Source: Polynucleobacter sp. Tro8-14-1 (lineage in GTDB: Bacteria > Pseudomonadota > Gammaproteobacteria > Burkholderiales > Burkholderiaceae). From it: a stretch of DNA of 64,000 nucleotides. Positions 19,801-29,694 of this stretch are shown here, piece by piece (positions within the stretch are counted from its first letter, which is position 1; every line of letters begins with the position of its first letter). The position numbers and the translations under genes were made by a program. The notes under the pieces are model-generated. The model worked only from the letters and a program-made list of their open reading frames with translations, made no database searches and was not told where the DNA came from. The stretch lies in NCBI RefSeq assembly GCF_018881655.1, contig NZ_JACVPX010000008.1, positions 62,001-126,000 on the forward strand. Reading direction: 5' to 3'.

Positions 19801-20576
19801 TATTTTCTTTCTGCCCTTCTAAATACAGGCTTATCTACTTTTGATTCAGCGGCATAGTACTTGTAACCATCTAAATTAAAGCCCTTTAAATCAGCGGGAT
19901 CAGTAATGCGATTCTCAACCACATAGCGAGCCATCAAGCCGCGGGCTCGTTTGGCATAAAAAGAAATAATCTTGTACTTACCATCCTTAGCGTCCTGAAA
20001 CACCGGGGAAATGACCTGGCAATCCAATTCTTTAGGTTGGAGTACCTTGAAATACTCTTCTGAAGCCAGGTTCAGTAGGACTGGCTTTTTTTGCTTTTCT
20101 AGAACCTTCTTGATGGAATCGGTTACGCGACTCCCCCAAAATGCATAAAGATCCTTACCTCTGGCGTTTTTGAATGAGGTGCCCATCTCTAAGCGATAAG
20201 GCTGCATCAAATCCAGAGGCTTCAGCGCGCCATAAAGGCCGGACAAAATTCGGATGTGATCTTGGGCAAACTCTACTGCTTTGGCATTCAGGGTTTTAAC
20301 GTCAAAACCATCATAGACATCCCCATCAAAGGCATAGATCGCCGGCTTACTGTTTTCTTCTGTGAATTTCTTGGACCAATCCCGGTAGCGACCGACATTC
20401 AGAATGGCCAACTGATCGGATAAACCCATCAATTTGGCAATGTCTTGCGGTGCTAGCTTCTTGAGATCAGCAATGAGCTTGGCTGATTCCGAGACAAACT
20501 CGGGCAAAGTCGGTGCCTTGACCTTGGCGGGGGTCTTGTAATCCAGGGATTTAGCAGGTGAAAGAACGATCAGCAT
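19800..20576 (-). CDS. yaaA: Peroxide-stress protein YaaA
   Basis: DUF328/UPF0246 family; in E. coli it lowers intracellular unincorporated iron during hydrogen peroxide stress and binds DNA. The 258 residues start with the diagnostic [16 protein letters not shown] and contain [23 protein letters not shown] [14 protein letters not shown], and the C-terminal [16 protein letters not shown]. Length is usual. It is the first gene of a two-gene unit with the DUF2863-type gene. Confidence 0.93.
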   Translation of the reverse strand: MLIVLSPAKSLDYKTPAKVKAPTLPEFVSESAKLIADLKKLAPQDIAKLMGLSDQLAILNVGRYRDWSKKFTEENSKPAIYAFDGDVYDGFDVKTLNAKAVEFAQDHIRILSGLYGALKPLDLMQPYRLEMGTSFKNARGKDLYAFWGSRVTDSIKKVLEKQKKPVLLNLASEEYFKVLQPKELDCQVISPVFQDAKDGKYKIISFYAKRARGLMARYVVENRITDPADLKGFNLDGYKYYAAESKVDKPVFRRAERK

Positions 20577-20660
20577 GGCACAATTTGTTTATGTATTTTT
20601 ACCATTCTAGCGACTACCGGATATATCCGCTGTAAAAGACCGATCATTACCCCTGCACTC

Positions 20661-21857
20661 ATGAACCCGCTAGAGACACCCTCTTTTCCAAGTCGCCTAC
20701 CAAAAGTTGGAACCACCATTTTTACGGTGATGTCCTCCCTGGCCGCAGAGCATCAGGCGATTAATCTTGGGCAAGGTTTTCCGGACTTTCCATGCGACAG
20801 AAAACTCATTGCTGATGTGAATGCCGCCATGTTGGCAGATCACAATCAATACCCACCTATGGCTGGAGTTGCAGAGCTTCGTCATAGCATTAGTCAGAAG
20901 ATCAGCCGTTTATATAGTCACCACTACGATGCTGATACTGAAATCACAATTACTGCGGGTGGCACACAGGCCATATTTACAGCCATACTGTCTTGCGTTG
21001 GTCCTGGCGATGAAGTCATCATCATCGAACCCGCCTTTGACTGCTACCGACCTGCAATAGATTTGGCCGGAGGAAAAACGATTGCCATTTCATTGCAGGT
21101 CATACGTGATGAGTCAGGACAAGTGGCTTCGTATCAAATTCCGTGGGATGTATTAGCAAATGCTGTCAACCCTAAAACGCGACTTATATTGATTAACACT
21201 CCACATAATCCGACTGGTATGGTGTGGGATAAATCAGATCTTGATCACCTAGCAGCCTTAGTTCGCGATACTTCCGCCTTGATACTGAGTGACGAAGTCT
21301 ATGAGCATATGGTCTATGACGGCGCCAAGCACCATAGCATCTCCTCTCATCCAGAGTTAGCAGCTAGGAGCTTTCTAGTTTCCAGTTTTGGCAAGACCTA
21401 TCACGTCACTGGTTGGAAAGTGGGTTATGTAGCTGCGCCATCTGCGCTAACAAAAGAGTTCCGCAAGGTACATCAGTTCAATGTATTTGCCGTCAATACC
21501 CCTATGCAATATGGCTTAGCTACTTATCTTGCAGATGAAAATCATTACTTAAATCTTCCCGCCTTTTATCAAGCTAAGCGAGATTTTTTTAGGGCTGGCT
21601 TAAGTAAAACCAAATTTAGATTGCTTCCTAGTCCCGGAAGTTATTTTCAATGCGCTGATTACTCCGCGCTGGGAATCCCTCAGGCTAAATTGAATGAGGC
21701 TGATTTTTGCAAATGGCTTACTAGTGAAGTTGGGGTAGCCGCTATTCCAGTTTCTGCTTTTTATGATCAACCTACCGAGTCTGGCGTCATTCGTTTTTGT
21801 TTTGCAAAGCAAGAGCAAACTCTCGCCAATGCTTTACAGCGCTTACAAAATTTATAG
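20661..21857 (+). CDS. Methionine/aromatic aminotransferase, class I/II (YbdL-like)
   Basis: PLP-dependent transaminase of fold type I, 398 residues. INLGQGFPDFPCD near the N-terminus and AGGTQAIFTAI are typical of YbdL/kynurenine-aminotransferase-like enzymes, which prefer methionine and aromatic acids. The internal aldimine lysine is in SSFGKTYHVTGWKVGY, the aspartate holding the pyridine nitrogen in LSDEVYEHMVYD, and the carboxylate-binding arginine in VIRFCFAK. It starts a plus-strand series and is followed after 8 bases by a glutathione transferase gene. Substrate is inferred from family resemblance. Confidence 0.88.
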   Translation: MNPLETPSFPSRLPKVGTTIFTVMSSLAAEHQAINLGQGFPDFPCDRKLIADVNAAMLADHNQYPPMAGVAELRHSISQKISRLYSHHYDADTEITITAGGTQAIFTAILSCVGPGDEVIIIEPAFDCYRPAIDLAGGKTIAISLQVIRDESGQVASYQIPWDVLANAVNPKTRLILINTPHNPTGMVWDKSDLDHLAALVRDTSALILSDEVYEHMVYDGAKHHSISSHPELAARSFLVSSFGKTYHVTGWKVGYVAAPSALTKEFRKVHQFNVFAVNTPMQYGLATYLADENHYLNLPAFYQAKRDFFRAGLSKTKFRLLPSPGSYFQCADYSALGIPQAKLNEADFCKWLTSEVGVAAIPVSAFYDQPTESGVIRFCFAKQEQTLANALQRLQNL

Positions 21858-21865
21858 AGGAAAAA

Positions 21866-22597
21866 ATGGCAACGCCAAAATCAAAAGAAGTGATTGATGT
21901 TTACAGTTGGCCAACCCCAAATGGCCATAAGGTGCACATCATGCTCGAAGAATGCGGCTACCGCCTAGGTCGCGACTGGATTGCTCATCCGATTGATATT
22001 GGTGCCGGCGATCAATTTGCGCCTGAATTCCTCAAGATTAGCCCTAACAATAAGATTCCAGCAATCGTTGATCCTAATGGGCCGGACGGAAAACCAATCA
22101 ATATATTTGAGTCTGGCGCCATCCTTCTCTATTTAGCCGGCAAGACTGGCAAATTCTTGCCCCAAAGCACCCGCGGTAAGTACGAGGTGCTGCAATGGCT
22201 GATGTTCCAAATGGGTGGCCTTGGCCCCATGCTTGGGCAAAACCACCACTTCAGACTCTACGCACCTGAGAAAATTGAATACGCCATTAATCGTTACACC
22301 AATGAAGCCAAACGCATCTATGGAGTATTGGATGGTCAACTGAAAGATAATCCTTATATTGCAGGCAAAACTTATTCCATTGCTGATATTGCGATTTATC
22401 CATGGACTCGTAATTGGAAAAATCAAGGCATTGAAATCAATGATTACCCACATTTCAAAAAATGGTTTGAAAAGATTGGGGCACGGCCAGCAGTAATACG
22501 TGGCTGTGAAGCGTTAACCGCATTACGTAAACCCTTGCACGATGACAAGGCTAGAGAGCAATTATTTGGTTCCACCCAGTATCAAAAGAGGAAATAA
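21866..22597 (+). CDS. Glutathione S-transferase (YghU/Nu-class-like)
   Basis: The thioredoxin-like N-terminal domain (YSWPTPNGHKVHIMLEECGY) and ESGAILLYLAGKTG glutathione-binding turn are followed by an all-helical C-terminal domain; the asparagine/threonine-rich active region resembles YghU/YfcG, which act as glutathione-dependent disulfide reductases. The ATG at 21866 is preceded by AGAGGA; the longer frame that overlaps the aminotransferase is rejected. It has 243 residues, slightly shorter than YghU. It lies between the aminotransferase and the hydroxyacyl-CoA dehydrogenase, with 1 base to the latter. Confidence 0.87.
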   Translation: MATPKSKEVIDVYSWPTPNGHKVHIMLEECGYRLGRDWIAHPIDIGAGDQFAPEFLKISPNNKIPAIVDPNGPDGKPINIFESGAILLYLAGKTGKFLPQSTRGKYEVLQWLMFQMGGLGPMLGQNHHFRLYAPEKIEYAINRYTNEAKRIYGVLDGQLKDNPYIAGKTYSIADIAIYPWTRNWKNQGIEINDYPHFKKWFEKIGARPAVIRGCEALTALRKPLHDDKAREQLFGSTQYQKRK

Positions 22598-22598
22598 G

Positions 22599-23453
22599 AT
22601 GAGTATTCAATCAGTAGGCGTCATTGGTGCGGGCACTATGGGCAATGGGATTGCACAAGTGTGTGCGGTTGCAGGCCTTGATGTCGTGATGGTTGATATT
22701 AATGAGGCAGCAGTACAACGTGGTCTTGAACAAATCAGCAAGGGCTTGGATCGTCTTGTCAAAAAAGAAAAGTTAACTATTGAAGCAAAGGAAGCTGTAC
22801 TCAAACGTATTAAAGGAAGCACTTCTTATACTGACTTCAAAGGCTTGGGATTGGTGATTGAAGCTGCAACCGAGAACCAAGCAATTAAAGAAAAGATTCT
22901 CAAGCAAGTAGACGAGGTCGTGAGCAAAGACACCATCATTGCCACCAACACCTCATCCCTATCGATTACCAAACTAGCGGCACTTGACTCAAACCCTGCC
23001 CGCTTTATTGGAATGCACTTCTTTAACCCGCCACCCCTGATGGCATTGGTGGAAGTGATTCGCGGCCTGCAAACTAGTGATGCAACTCATGCCGCCATTA
23101 TTGAAATGGCAAAGCGCGTTGGCAAAGAGCCGATCACCGTTAAAAACTCACCAGGCTTTGTGGTGAACCGCATTTTGCTACCAATGATCAATGAGGCTTT
23201 CTTTGTTTTATCGGAAGGTCTTGCTAGCCCAGAAGATATTGATGCTGGCATGAAGTTGGGCTGCAATCAACCGATTGGCCCACTAGCCTTAGCAGATCTC
23301 ATTGGATTAGATACGTGCTTAGCGGTAATGGAAGTGTATTTTGAAAACTTCAGCGACTCTAAATACCGCCCTTGCCCGTTGCTTCGTGAAATGGTTGCCG
23401 CTGGATATCTCGGTCGCAAAACAGGTCGCGGCGTATACACCTACGATAAATAA
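22599..23453 (+). CDS. 3-hydroxybutyryl-CoA dehydrogenase
   Basis: NAD(P)-dependent short-chain 3-hydroxyacyl-CoA dehydrogenase, 284 residues. The dinucleotide motif VGVIGAGTMGNGIAQ is at the N-terminus, NTSSLSITKLA holds the conserved serine, and GMHFFNPPPLMALVE has the catalytic histidine. The start at 22599 follows the glutathione transferase stop by one base and has an AGAGG site. It would act in acetoacetyl-CoA/3-hydroxybutyryl-CoA metabolism; the organism also has a phasin, so a link to polyhydroxybutyrate turnover is possible. Confidence 0.92.
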   Translation: MSIQSVGVIGAGTMGNGIAQVCAVAGLDVVMVDINEAAVQRGLEQISKGLDRLVKKEKLTIEAKEAVLKRIKGSTSYTDFKGLGLVIEAATENQAIKEKILKQVDEVVSKDTIIATNTSSLSITKLAALDSNPARFIGMHFFNPPPLMALVEVIRGLQTSDATHAAIIEMAKRVGKEPITVKNSPGFVVNRILLPMINEAFFVLSEGLASPEDIDAGMKLGCNQPIGPLALADLIGLDTCLAVMEVYFENFSDSKYRPCPLLREMVAAGYLGRKTGRGVYTYDK

Positions 23454-23489
23454 TTTCATTCTCAAATCATTAACTTAGACATCCCCATC

Positions 23490-23969
23490 GTGAACCCCAT
23501 CCCACCTTTAGTTCGCAAACTTGGCTATGCCGGTCTTATTCCATTTATTGGGCTAGCCCTCATGGTGCAATTAGCGCCAACCCCCGTAAATTATTTAAGC
23601 GCTGAATCTTTGGCGGGTTATGGTGCCGTGATTACTTCCTTTATGGGGGCTTTGCATTGGGGTGCTAATTTACATCTTCTAGGTAAGGCGCCCGCTGGTG
23701 ATCGCTGGGAAGACCGTAATGCATGGATCTGGGGTGTCATCCCCGCTTTAGTGGCTTGGTTAGCGCTTCATATTTATATTCCAGTAGGCTTACTTATTTT
23801 GGCTTCCACTCTGATCATTCAGCGCAATATTGATCAGAACACCTATCAATATTATTTTGCCGACGAAGCTGCCCGCTCTGCTTTTATGACCATGCGCAAT
23901 CGCTTGACCTATGTTGCAGCAGCCTGCCTCACTTGGGCATCCTTAGTTATTCTCTTTATTCAAGCCTGA
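23490..23969 (+). CDS. DUF3429-type inner-membrane protein
   Basis: A 159-residue protein with about five predicted membrane helices, starting at a GTG (23490). GYAGLIPFIGLAL, YGAVITSFMGALHWG and the C-terminal helices match the DUF3429 pattern (related to eukaryotic TMEM69); function unknown. Only 4 bases separate it from rarA, so the two are probably coupled. Family name from memory. Confidence 0.75.
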   Translation: MNPIPPLVRKLGYAGLIPFIGLALMVQLAPTPVNYLSAESLAGYGAVITSFMGALHWGANLHLLGKAPAGDRWEDRNAWIWGVIPALVAWLALHIYIPVGLLILASTLIIQRNIDQNTYQYYFADEAARSAFMTMRNRLTYVAAACLTWASLVILFIQA

Positions 23970-23973
23970 TGCA

Positions 23974-25287
23974 ATGAGCAGTCTTTTTGATAGCGCACCG
24001 CCTCCACCCTTAGCAGAGGCGCTGCGCCCAAAAACGATTGAAGAGGTGATTGGACAAGCGCATTTATTGGCAAGTGGTAAACCACTCAATCTAGCATTTG
24101 CCTCCGGCAAGCCTCACTCAATGATTTTGTGGGGGCCTCCAGGTGTTGGCAAGACTACGCTAGCGCGTCTCTCCGCCAAAGCATTTGATCGTGAGTTCAT
24201 TGCGATCTCTGCAGTCCTAGCGGGCGTTAAAGAAATCCGGGAATCCATTGAGCAAGCCCAACAAAATATGGCTCAGTACGGCAAGCAAACGATTTTATTT
24301 GTTGACGAGATCCATCGCTTCAATAAAAGCCAGCAAGATGCCCTGCTGCCCCATGTGGAGTCTGGTTTATTCACCTTTATTGGTGCCACTACCGAAAACC
24401 CATCATTTGAAGTGAACTCTGCGCTCTTGTCGCGTGCTCAAGTCTATGTCTTGAAATCACTCACTCCCGAGGATCTGAAATTACTCTTTGATCGAGCCCA
24501 TCAGCACGCGATGCCCGATGTGCAATTTGAATCAACAGCAATCGATACCCTGATTTCTAACGCTGATGGTGATGCGCGACGCCTTCTCAATTTAGTTGAA
24601 CAAGTGCGCAATGCGGTCCTCACACCAAATGCGGAAGTAAAAATCGTTGATCAGAAATTTATAGAGAATGCACTGAGTGCTCAAGCGCGGCGTTTTGATA
24701 AAGGTGGTGATCACTTTTACGATCAAATCTCCGCTCTACACAAATCCGTTCGCGGATCCAACCCCGATGCAGCCTTATATTGGTTTTGCCGCATACTAGA
24801 TGGCGGCGCCGATCCCCGTTACTTAGCCAGACGCATTATTCGGATGGCTTGGGAGGATATTGGCCTAGCTGATCCAAGAGCCATGCAATTGGCTAACGAT
24901 GCGGCCCAAACCTATGAAAGACTAGGATCCCCTGAGGGTGAGTTGGCTCTTGGGCAAGCAGTGGTTTATCTAGCTATAGCCTCAAAGAGCAATGCAAGCT
25001 ACAACGCTTTTAATGCTGCTCGCGCTTATGTAGCAAACGATCAATCCAAACCCGTTCCGAATCATCTGCGCAACGCACCAACAAAACTGATGAAAGAGCT
25101 TGGACATGGAAAAGAATATCGCTATGCCCATGATGAGCCGCATGGCTATGCCGCTGGTGAAACTTATCTTCCAGAAGGTATGAAGGAGCCACATTGGTAC
25201 GAGCCAGTGGAGCGTGGCCTAGAGTCGCAGATCAAAGAAAAGCTAGCGTTCTTAAAAAAGCTTGATGAAGAGCACAAGAAGAAATAA
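23974..25287 (+). CDS. rarA: Replication-associated recombination protein A (AAA+ ATPase)
   Basis: Homolog of E. coli RarA/MgsA and eukaryotic WRNIP1, acting at stalled or gapped replication forks and interacting with SSB. The 437-residue protein has Walker [10 protein letters not shown] (about residues 52-60), Walker [11 protein letters not shown], sensor 1 [12 protein letters not shown], and the C-terminal tetramerisation part with [19 protein letters not shown]. Length is normal. Confidence 0.95.
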   Translation: MSSLFDSAPPPPLAEALRPKTIEEVIGQAHLLASGKPLNLAFASGKPHSMILWGPPGVGKTTLARLSAKAFDREFIAISAVLAGVKEIRESIEQAQQNMAQYGKQTILFVDEIHRFNKSQQDALLPHVESGLFTFIGATTENPSFEVNSALLSRAQVYVLKSLTPEDLKLLFDRAHQHAMPDVQFESTAIDTLISNADGDARRLLNLVEQVRNAVLTPNAEVKIVDQKFIENALSAQARRFDKGGDHFYDQISALHKSVRGSNPDAALYWFCRILDGGADPRYLARRIIRMAWEDIGLADPRAMQLANDAAQTYERLGSPEGELALGQAVVYLAIASKSNASYNAFNAARAYVANDQSKPVPNHLRNAPTKLMKELGHGKEYRYAHDEPHGYAAGETYLPEGMKEPHWYEPVERGLESQIKEKLAFLKKLDEEHKKK

Positions 25288-25293
25288 GGCGAT

Positions 25294-25920
25294 ATGAGTA
25301 CAAAGATTGAAGCTACTTTTTATTACGATATTGTTTCGCCGTTTGCTTATCTGTATATCAAGCAAAGACAGCGCCTTGACAGCAAGCTAGAAATTACACC
25401 TGTCCCGATTTTGCTGGGCGGCCTCCTGCGGGCAGCTGAGAACAAAGGTCCAGGAGAAGTTGCAGCAAAACGCCCACACACCTATCAGTTTTGCGTGTGG
25501 CAGGCGGAGAAGTTAGGCATTCCTTTTCGCTTTCCAGAACACCACCCTTTTATGACGATTGCTGCACAACGTCTTCTCGTTGAACGGAATGCCGAGTGGG
25601 TGATGGTTGAGCGTGCTTTTGATTATGTTTGGGTGGAAGGGAAAGACCCCAACCTATCTTGGCCAGACTTTTGTAGCTATTTAGGGCTCTCCGCAGACAC
25701 ACCTAAACCTGAAAATCCAGAAGTGAAGGCAAAGCTGATCGCTAATACCAATCAAGCAAAAGCCGATGGCGCCTTTGGAGTGCCCGCCCTGATAGTGAAT
25801 CAACATTGCTTTTGGGGTGTTGACACCATAGACTGGACCTTGGATTACCTCGCAAGGCCTGGGATGTTTGCAGAGGCTTCTTATAGCTACGCTAGCAATA
25901 TTCCGAATGGGCTCGTATAG
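25294..25920 (+). CDS. 2-hydroxychromene-2-carboxylate isomerase family (DsbA-like)
   Basis: Thioredoxin-fold, glutathione-dependent isomerase of the kappa-GST/NahD type, 208 residues. FYYDIVSPFAYLY contains the serine that activates glutathione, and the C-terminal region GVPALIVNQHCFWGVDTID is typical. No aromatic-degradation genes are nearby, so the natural substrate is unknown. It follows rarA by 6 bases. Confidence 0.85.
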   Translation: MSTKIEATFYYDIVSPFAYLYIKQRQRLDSKLEITPVPILLGGLLRAAENKGPGEVAAKRPHTYQFCVWQAEKLGIPFRFPEHHPFMTIAAQRLLVERNAEWVMVERAFDYVWVEGKDPNLSWPDFCSYLGLSADTPKPENPEVKAKLIANTNQAKADGAFGVPALIVNQHCFWGVDTIDWTLDYLARPGMFAEASYSYASNIPNGLV

Positions 25921-25989
25921 CTAAAAAGTCGCATACTGCAATTAAGGTATTCTTTAGTCATTAAAAAGCATTGGGCGGAGACCGCATAA

Positions 25990-27228
25990 GTGAGAAAGAT
26001 ATTTTTAGTAGCCCTAATTTACTGCCTTGGGGTACTAGTTACGGCCTGTGGTGGAGGAAGCTCAAATACCGAAAACGTACCAGCTGCCGCTCCCACCTCT
26101 GCCACAACCCCCAGCAACACCTCCTTTACCGTCGGCGGAACTGTATCTGGGTTAAACGGATCTCTGAGTATTAAAAATAATGGAACAGATCAATTGACTG
26201 TGAATACATCAGGACAATTCATATTTGCAACACCCACAGCTCAGGGTGGACAATACAACGTCACTATTACTTCACAGCCAAGCACTCAAATCTGCACCCT
26301 CACAAATTATTTTGGAACTAACGTTACCGCAAATATCACAACCATCGTCATTAGTTGCGTCGACAATCCTCCCGCAACCACAACATTATCAATAAGCACA
26401 ACTTCACTTGCTCTTGCAGCTAGTGGAAATCCACGCATATTAATTCTTACCAATACGGGTACAGAGACTGCTTCATCCATAAACATGACATCCACCCCAG
26501 CCCTTCCCACAGGAACAAGCAAAAGCACCACATGTAGCGCATCACTTGCGCCAGGCTCGTCTTGCGCCATTACCATTACACCCGGCTTCACACCGAATTC
26601 AGCCGTTGGTTCAACATCAGTAGCAAGTGCAATGGCTATTAGCGGCTCAAATACCAATAATGTGAGTGCCGATATTTATGTTCTTACTTATGGAAATATC
26701 TATCAGTCTGGGTATATTTTTTCAATTGATGACTTAACCGCCACTACAAGCAGCATAGGCGGAAAAGTTTTTTCCTTAAGCAATCAATCCCCGGCCGCAC
26801 ACTGGAGTCCCGATAATTTCGGCATTGGAGTAACTGAGCTCTCTACTGCCCCACCTTGCAATGGAGCCAGTGACGGACAATGCAATACTTCTCTCATTGT
26901 TGGTTATTACTCCTCCACTCCATCAAATAGCTACGCCGCTGGTTTATGCAAATCTACAATTAATGGCTATGCTGATTGGTACTTACCTGCTATCTGCGAA
27001 ATGAACTCCTCATCAACAGTAACTTGCAGCGCACAAAACGATATTCAGTCAAAACTTATTACAACCAATATCATCCCGTTAAATGCAAATTATTGGAGCT
27101 CTACAGAATATGCCGCTAGTGGTATTGCATGGTTTAGTAATCTTTCAACCTCGGGCGGAGGATCTGATTTCTTTTCAAATAAGAACGCTCAACTGGTAAC
27201 CCGTTGCGCAAGAAAACTAACTAATTAA
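25990..27228 (+). CDS. Large outer-surface lipoprotein with DUF1566-type C-terminal domain
   Basis: GTG start; signal peptide with lipobox LVTAC (Cys20) followed by a GGGSSN linker. After a Pro/Ala/Thr-rich spacer comes a beta domain (VGGTVSGLNGSLSIKNNG to about residue 115, with a Cys pair), a second Ig-like domain (about 130-210, TLSISTTSLALAASG, again with Cys), and a C-terminal DUF1566/Lcl-like domain with GYADWYLPAICEM and ANYWSSTEY, a family seen in secreted proteins. The low-complexity Thr/Ser/Asn composition and lower G+C differ from neighbours, which suggests faster evolution or transfer. Likely surface-exposed; function unknown. Confidence 0.78.
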   Translation: MRKIFLVALIYCLGVLVTACGGGSSNTENVPAAAPTSATTPSNTSFTVGGTVSGLNGSLSIKNNGTDQLTVNTSGQFIFATPTAQGGQYNVTITSQPSTQICTLTNYFGTNVTANITTIVISCVDNPPATTTLSISTTSLALAASGNPRILILTNTGTETASSINMTSTPALPTGTSKSTTCSASLAPGSSCAITITPGFTPNSAVGSTSVASAMAISGSNTNNVSADIYVLTYGNIYQSGYIFSIDDLTATTSSIGGKVFSLSNQSPAAHWSPDNFGIGVTELSTAPPCNGASDGQCNTSLIVGYYSSTPSNSYAAGLCKSTINGYADWYLPAICEMNSSSTVTCSAQNDIQSKLITTNIIPLNANYWSSTEYAASGIAWFSNLSTSGGGSDFFSNKNAQLVTRCARKLTN

Positions 27229-27258
27229 CTAACTTTATTTATTCTTTAAGGAGCTCTT

Positions 27259-27834
27259 ATGCGTAAGCTATTCGCCACCCTCGTTGTTGCTGTTTCTTGC
27301 TTTACCGCTCAAGCTGCATTTGCAGGACCCAAAGTAGAATTTAAAACGACCATGGGTAATTTTGTGGTGGAATTGGATGATGTGAAGGCACCCAAGAGCA
27401 CCGCTAACTTTTTGAACTACGTCAAGAGCGGTTTCTATAACGGCACTATTTTTCATCGCGTGATTGATGGCTTCATGATTCAAGGTGGCGGCTTTACGCC
27501 GGATTTGGTTCAAAAGCCAACTGATTCCCCAGTGGTTTCTGAAGCGCAAAATGGCTTGAAGAATAATGTTTACACGATTGCGATGGCTCGCACATCTGAT
27601 CCAGATTCTGCAACTTCGCAGTTCTTTATTAACGTGAAAGACAATGCGGCGCTCGACTACCCTAATGCGATGGGTAATGGCTATACCGTGTTTGGAAAAG
27701 TGATCTCTGGCACACAAACCATAGATGCCATTCGCAAAGTACCAACCATGGTTGCGCCAGCCCCACGCATGGGCAGAATGTCTGATGTTCCTACTAAGAC
27801 TGTCATCATCGAATCTGCAACGATTCTGAAGTAA
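27259..27834 (+). CDS. Periplasmic peptidyl-prolyl cis-trans isomerase (cyclophilin)
   Basis: Catalyses proline isomerisation during protein folding. The 191-residue precursor has a signal peptide (cleavage after FTAQAAFA, about residue 22), so it is the periplasmic PpiA-like type. Cyclophilin signatures are FHRVIDGFMIQGGGF (with the catalytic arginine) and SATSQFFINVKDN. Start supported by AAGGAGC 7 bases before the ATG. It stands 30 bases after the lipoprotein gene. Confidence 0.92.
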   Translation: MRKLFATLVVAVSCFTAQAAFAGPKVEFKTTMGNFVVELDDVKAPKSTANFLNYVKSGFYNGTIFHRVIDGFMIQGGGFTPDLVQKPTDSPVVSEAQNGLKNNVYTIAMARTSDPDSATSQFFINVKDNAALDYPNAMGNGYTVFGKVISGTQTIDAIRKVPTMVAPAPRMGRMSDVPTKTVIIESATILK

Positions 27835-27858
27835 GTAGAAATTGCCAGGTAAGCCGCG

Positions 27859-29685
27859 ATGATTTTGCTCGATGATGCGCAAAGCACCGCGGCCTTACCC
27901 ACCAGTCGCCAATATGAAAATGCACTGCAATACTGGCGTGTTCTTCCAAGCGGCAATCATGCGGTAGATTTAACCGCCACCCAGCAGTGTCTTACTGAAA
28001 TTTCTGCCGCGCTTGCTAAGGGCGAATTTATTGTTGCTGCCTTTGCTTACGAGTTAGGTAGGCAAATTCATCATCTACCTGAGCGAATCAATCACTCAGA
28101 TCATCACCACCCCCTCATTGAAGCCTGGTCTTTTGCAGAATTCAAAAAACTGTCTAAACAGGATGTCGATAATTTCATTACTCAGAGGCTGGCTTCGCTA
28201 GATCTAGCTCAAGCAAGCGCCGGAGTAATGGATGTTCGGCAATCCTTGAACGAGGAGCAATTTACTGCCGATATTGCAGCGATACAGGAATACATCCGCA
28301 GCGGTGATAGTTACCAGATTAATCATACCTATCGAATCACAGGCAAGACTTATGGCGCTCCACTCGCCTTATATAGCCGCTTAAGGGATCGCCAGCCTGG
28401 GCGCTTTGGTGCTTTTATTGAGCATGAGGGCAACTTTTTACTGTCCCAATCGCCTGAACTATTTATTGCGCGAGATGGCGACACGATAAAAGCTATGCCA
28501 ATGAAGGGTACTGCAAGTGCCCTATCCACTATTGCGAGCGCCTTATCGGATGACCCAAAGAATCAAGCTGAGAATGTCATGATTGTTGACTTGCTACGCA
28601 ATGATCTCAGTCGCATCTCTCTTCCAGGTACGGTACTAGTACCCAATCTATTTGAAGTGGCAAGACATGGTGATGTGTTGCAAATGACTTCCACAGTGCA
28701 GGGTCAGATCAAACCTGAGATTTCTTTATTCGATATTTTCAAAGCGGTATTTCCATGTGGCTCTGTTACAGGGGCCCCTAAAAAGCGTAGTATGGAAATT
28801 ATTCAAGAACTAGAACCCGAAGATCGCGGCTACTATTGCGGCGCCTTAGGCTGGCTTGACCCCAATGGGAACCTTGCCTTTAGTGTTCCCATCCGTACCG
28901 TGGAAATTACGCAAGATCACGACTCTCATGCCTCAAGCTTCACCCTAGGGGTTGGCGCTGGAATCACCAATGACTCAGATGCAGGCCAAGAATGGCAAGA
29001 GTGCCGCATTAAATCTGCGTTCCTAATGGATCTTCCAAGCGCTACAGGCTTATTTGAAACCATTGCGGTTGTGAATAGTGAGCCCCAGAGATTGCATGCT
29101 CACTTACACCGTCTGTCTGCATCTGCTGCAGCTTTAAGAATCCCTTTTCAACTTGAGACTGCCAAGAAATTGATTTCAAGCGCTTGTGCATCGCTTGATA
29201 AGAGCTTGTCATATCGATTAAGAATAGACCTCACGCCTACTGGTGAACTATTGGTTACAACTGCTGCAATGGATTTAATCAATGAACCAGTCAAAATATT
29301 CTGGGCTAAAGATATCCTTCAAGGTGATGTGACGATGTTCTCTGGGGATGCTTTACTGCGTCACAAAATTAGCAATCGATCCCTTTATGACCAAGCTTGG
29401 CAAGAAGCCGTGAACTTAGGTGGATTTGATGCCTTATTTATTAATGAACAAGGTTTTGTCACTGAGGGCGGAAGGACTAGCATTTTTGTTAAACCTCAGG
29501 GTAGCTCTAAATGGCTTACGCCACCAGTATCGGCCGGTCTCTTGCCTGGGGTAATGCGTACCGGCCTACTTGCAGACCCCGCCCTAAATGCCCGTGAAGC
29601 CAACCTGACTATTAATGATGTTTCAATGGCAGATGAGATTATGCTTAGTAATGCATTACGCGGCGCTATCAAAGCCCATTTTTAG
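27859..29685 (+). CDS. pabB: Fused aminodeoxychorismate synthase component I and aminodeoxychorismate lyase
   Basis: Two steps of p-aminobenzoate synthesis in one 608-residue chain. Residues about 1-390 are the chorismate-binding PabB part (YQINHTYRI, PMKGTA, CGSVTGAPKKRSMEIIQELE with the catalytic lysine region). Residues about 395-608 are a class IV aminotransferase fold (LFETIAV, PLP lysine in LLRHKISNRSLYDQAW, TEGGRTSIFV) corresponding to PabC. PabBC fusions are known in several bacteria. The glutaminase PabA is not in the window. It lies 24 bases after the cyclophilin gene and 9 before a Nudix gene. Confidence 0.92.
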   Translation: MILLDDAQSTAALPTSRQYENALQYWRVLPSGNHAVDLTATQQCLTEISAALAKGEFIVAAFAYELGRQIHHLPERINHSDHHHPLIEAWSFAEFKKLSKQDVDNFITQRLASLDLAQASAGVMDVRQSLNEEQFTADIAAIQEYIRSGDSYQINHTYRITGKTYGAPLALYSRLRDRQPGRFGAFIEHEGNFLLSQSPELFIARDGDTIKAMPMKGTASALSTIASALSDDPKNQAENVMIVDLLRNDLSRISLPGTVLVPNLFEVARHGDVLQMTSTVQGQIKPEISLFDIFKAVFPCGSVTGAPKKRSMEIIQELEPEDRGYYCGALGWLDPNGNLAFSVPIRTVEITQDHDSHASSFTLGVGAGITNDSDAGQEWQECRIKSAFLMDLPSATGLFETIAVVNSEPQRLHAHLHRLSASAAALRIPFQLETAKKLISSACASLDKSLSYRLRIDLTPTGELLVTTAAMDLINEPVKIFWAKDILQGDVTMFSGDALLRHKISNRSLYDQAWQEAVNLGGFDALFINEQGFVTEGGRTSIFVKPQGSSKWLTPPVSAGLLPGVMRTGLLADPALNAREANLTINDVSMADEIMLSNALRGAIKAHF

Positions 29686-29694
29686 AAAGTCGGT

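Noticed and set aside
27268..27882. A 204-codon minus-strand open frame opposite the cyclophilin gene
   Set aside because: Antisense shadow of a gene with clear signal peptide and catalytic motifs; no coding features of its own.
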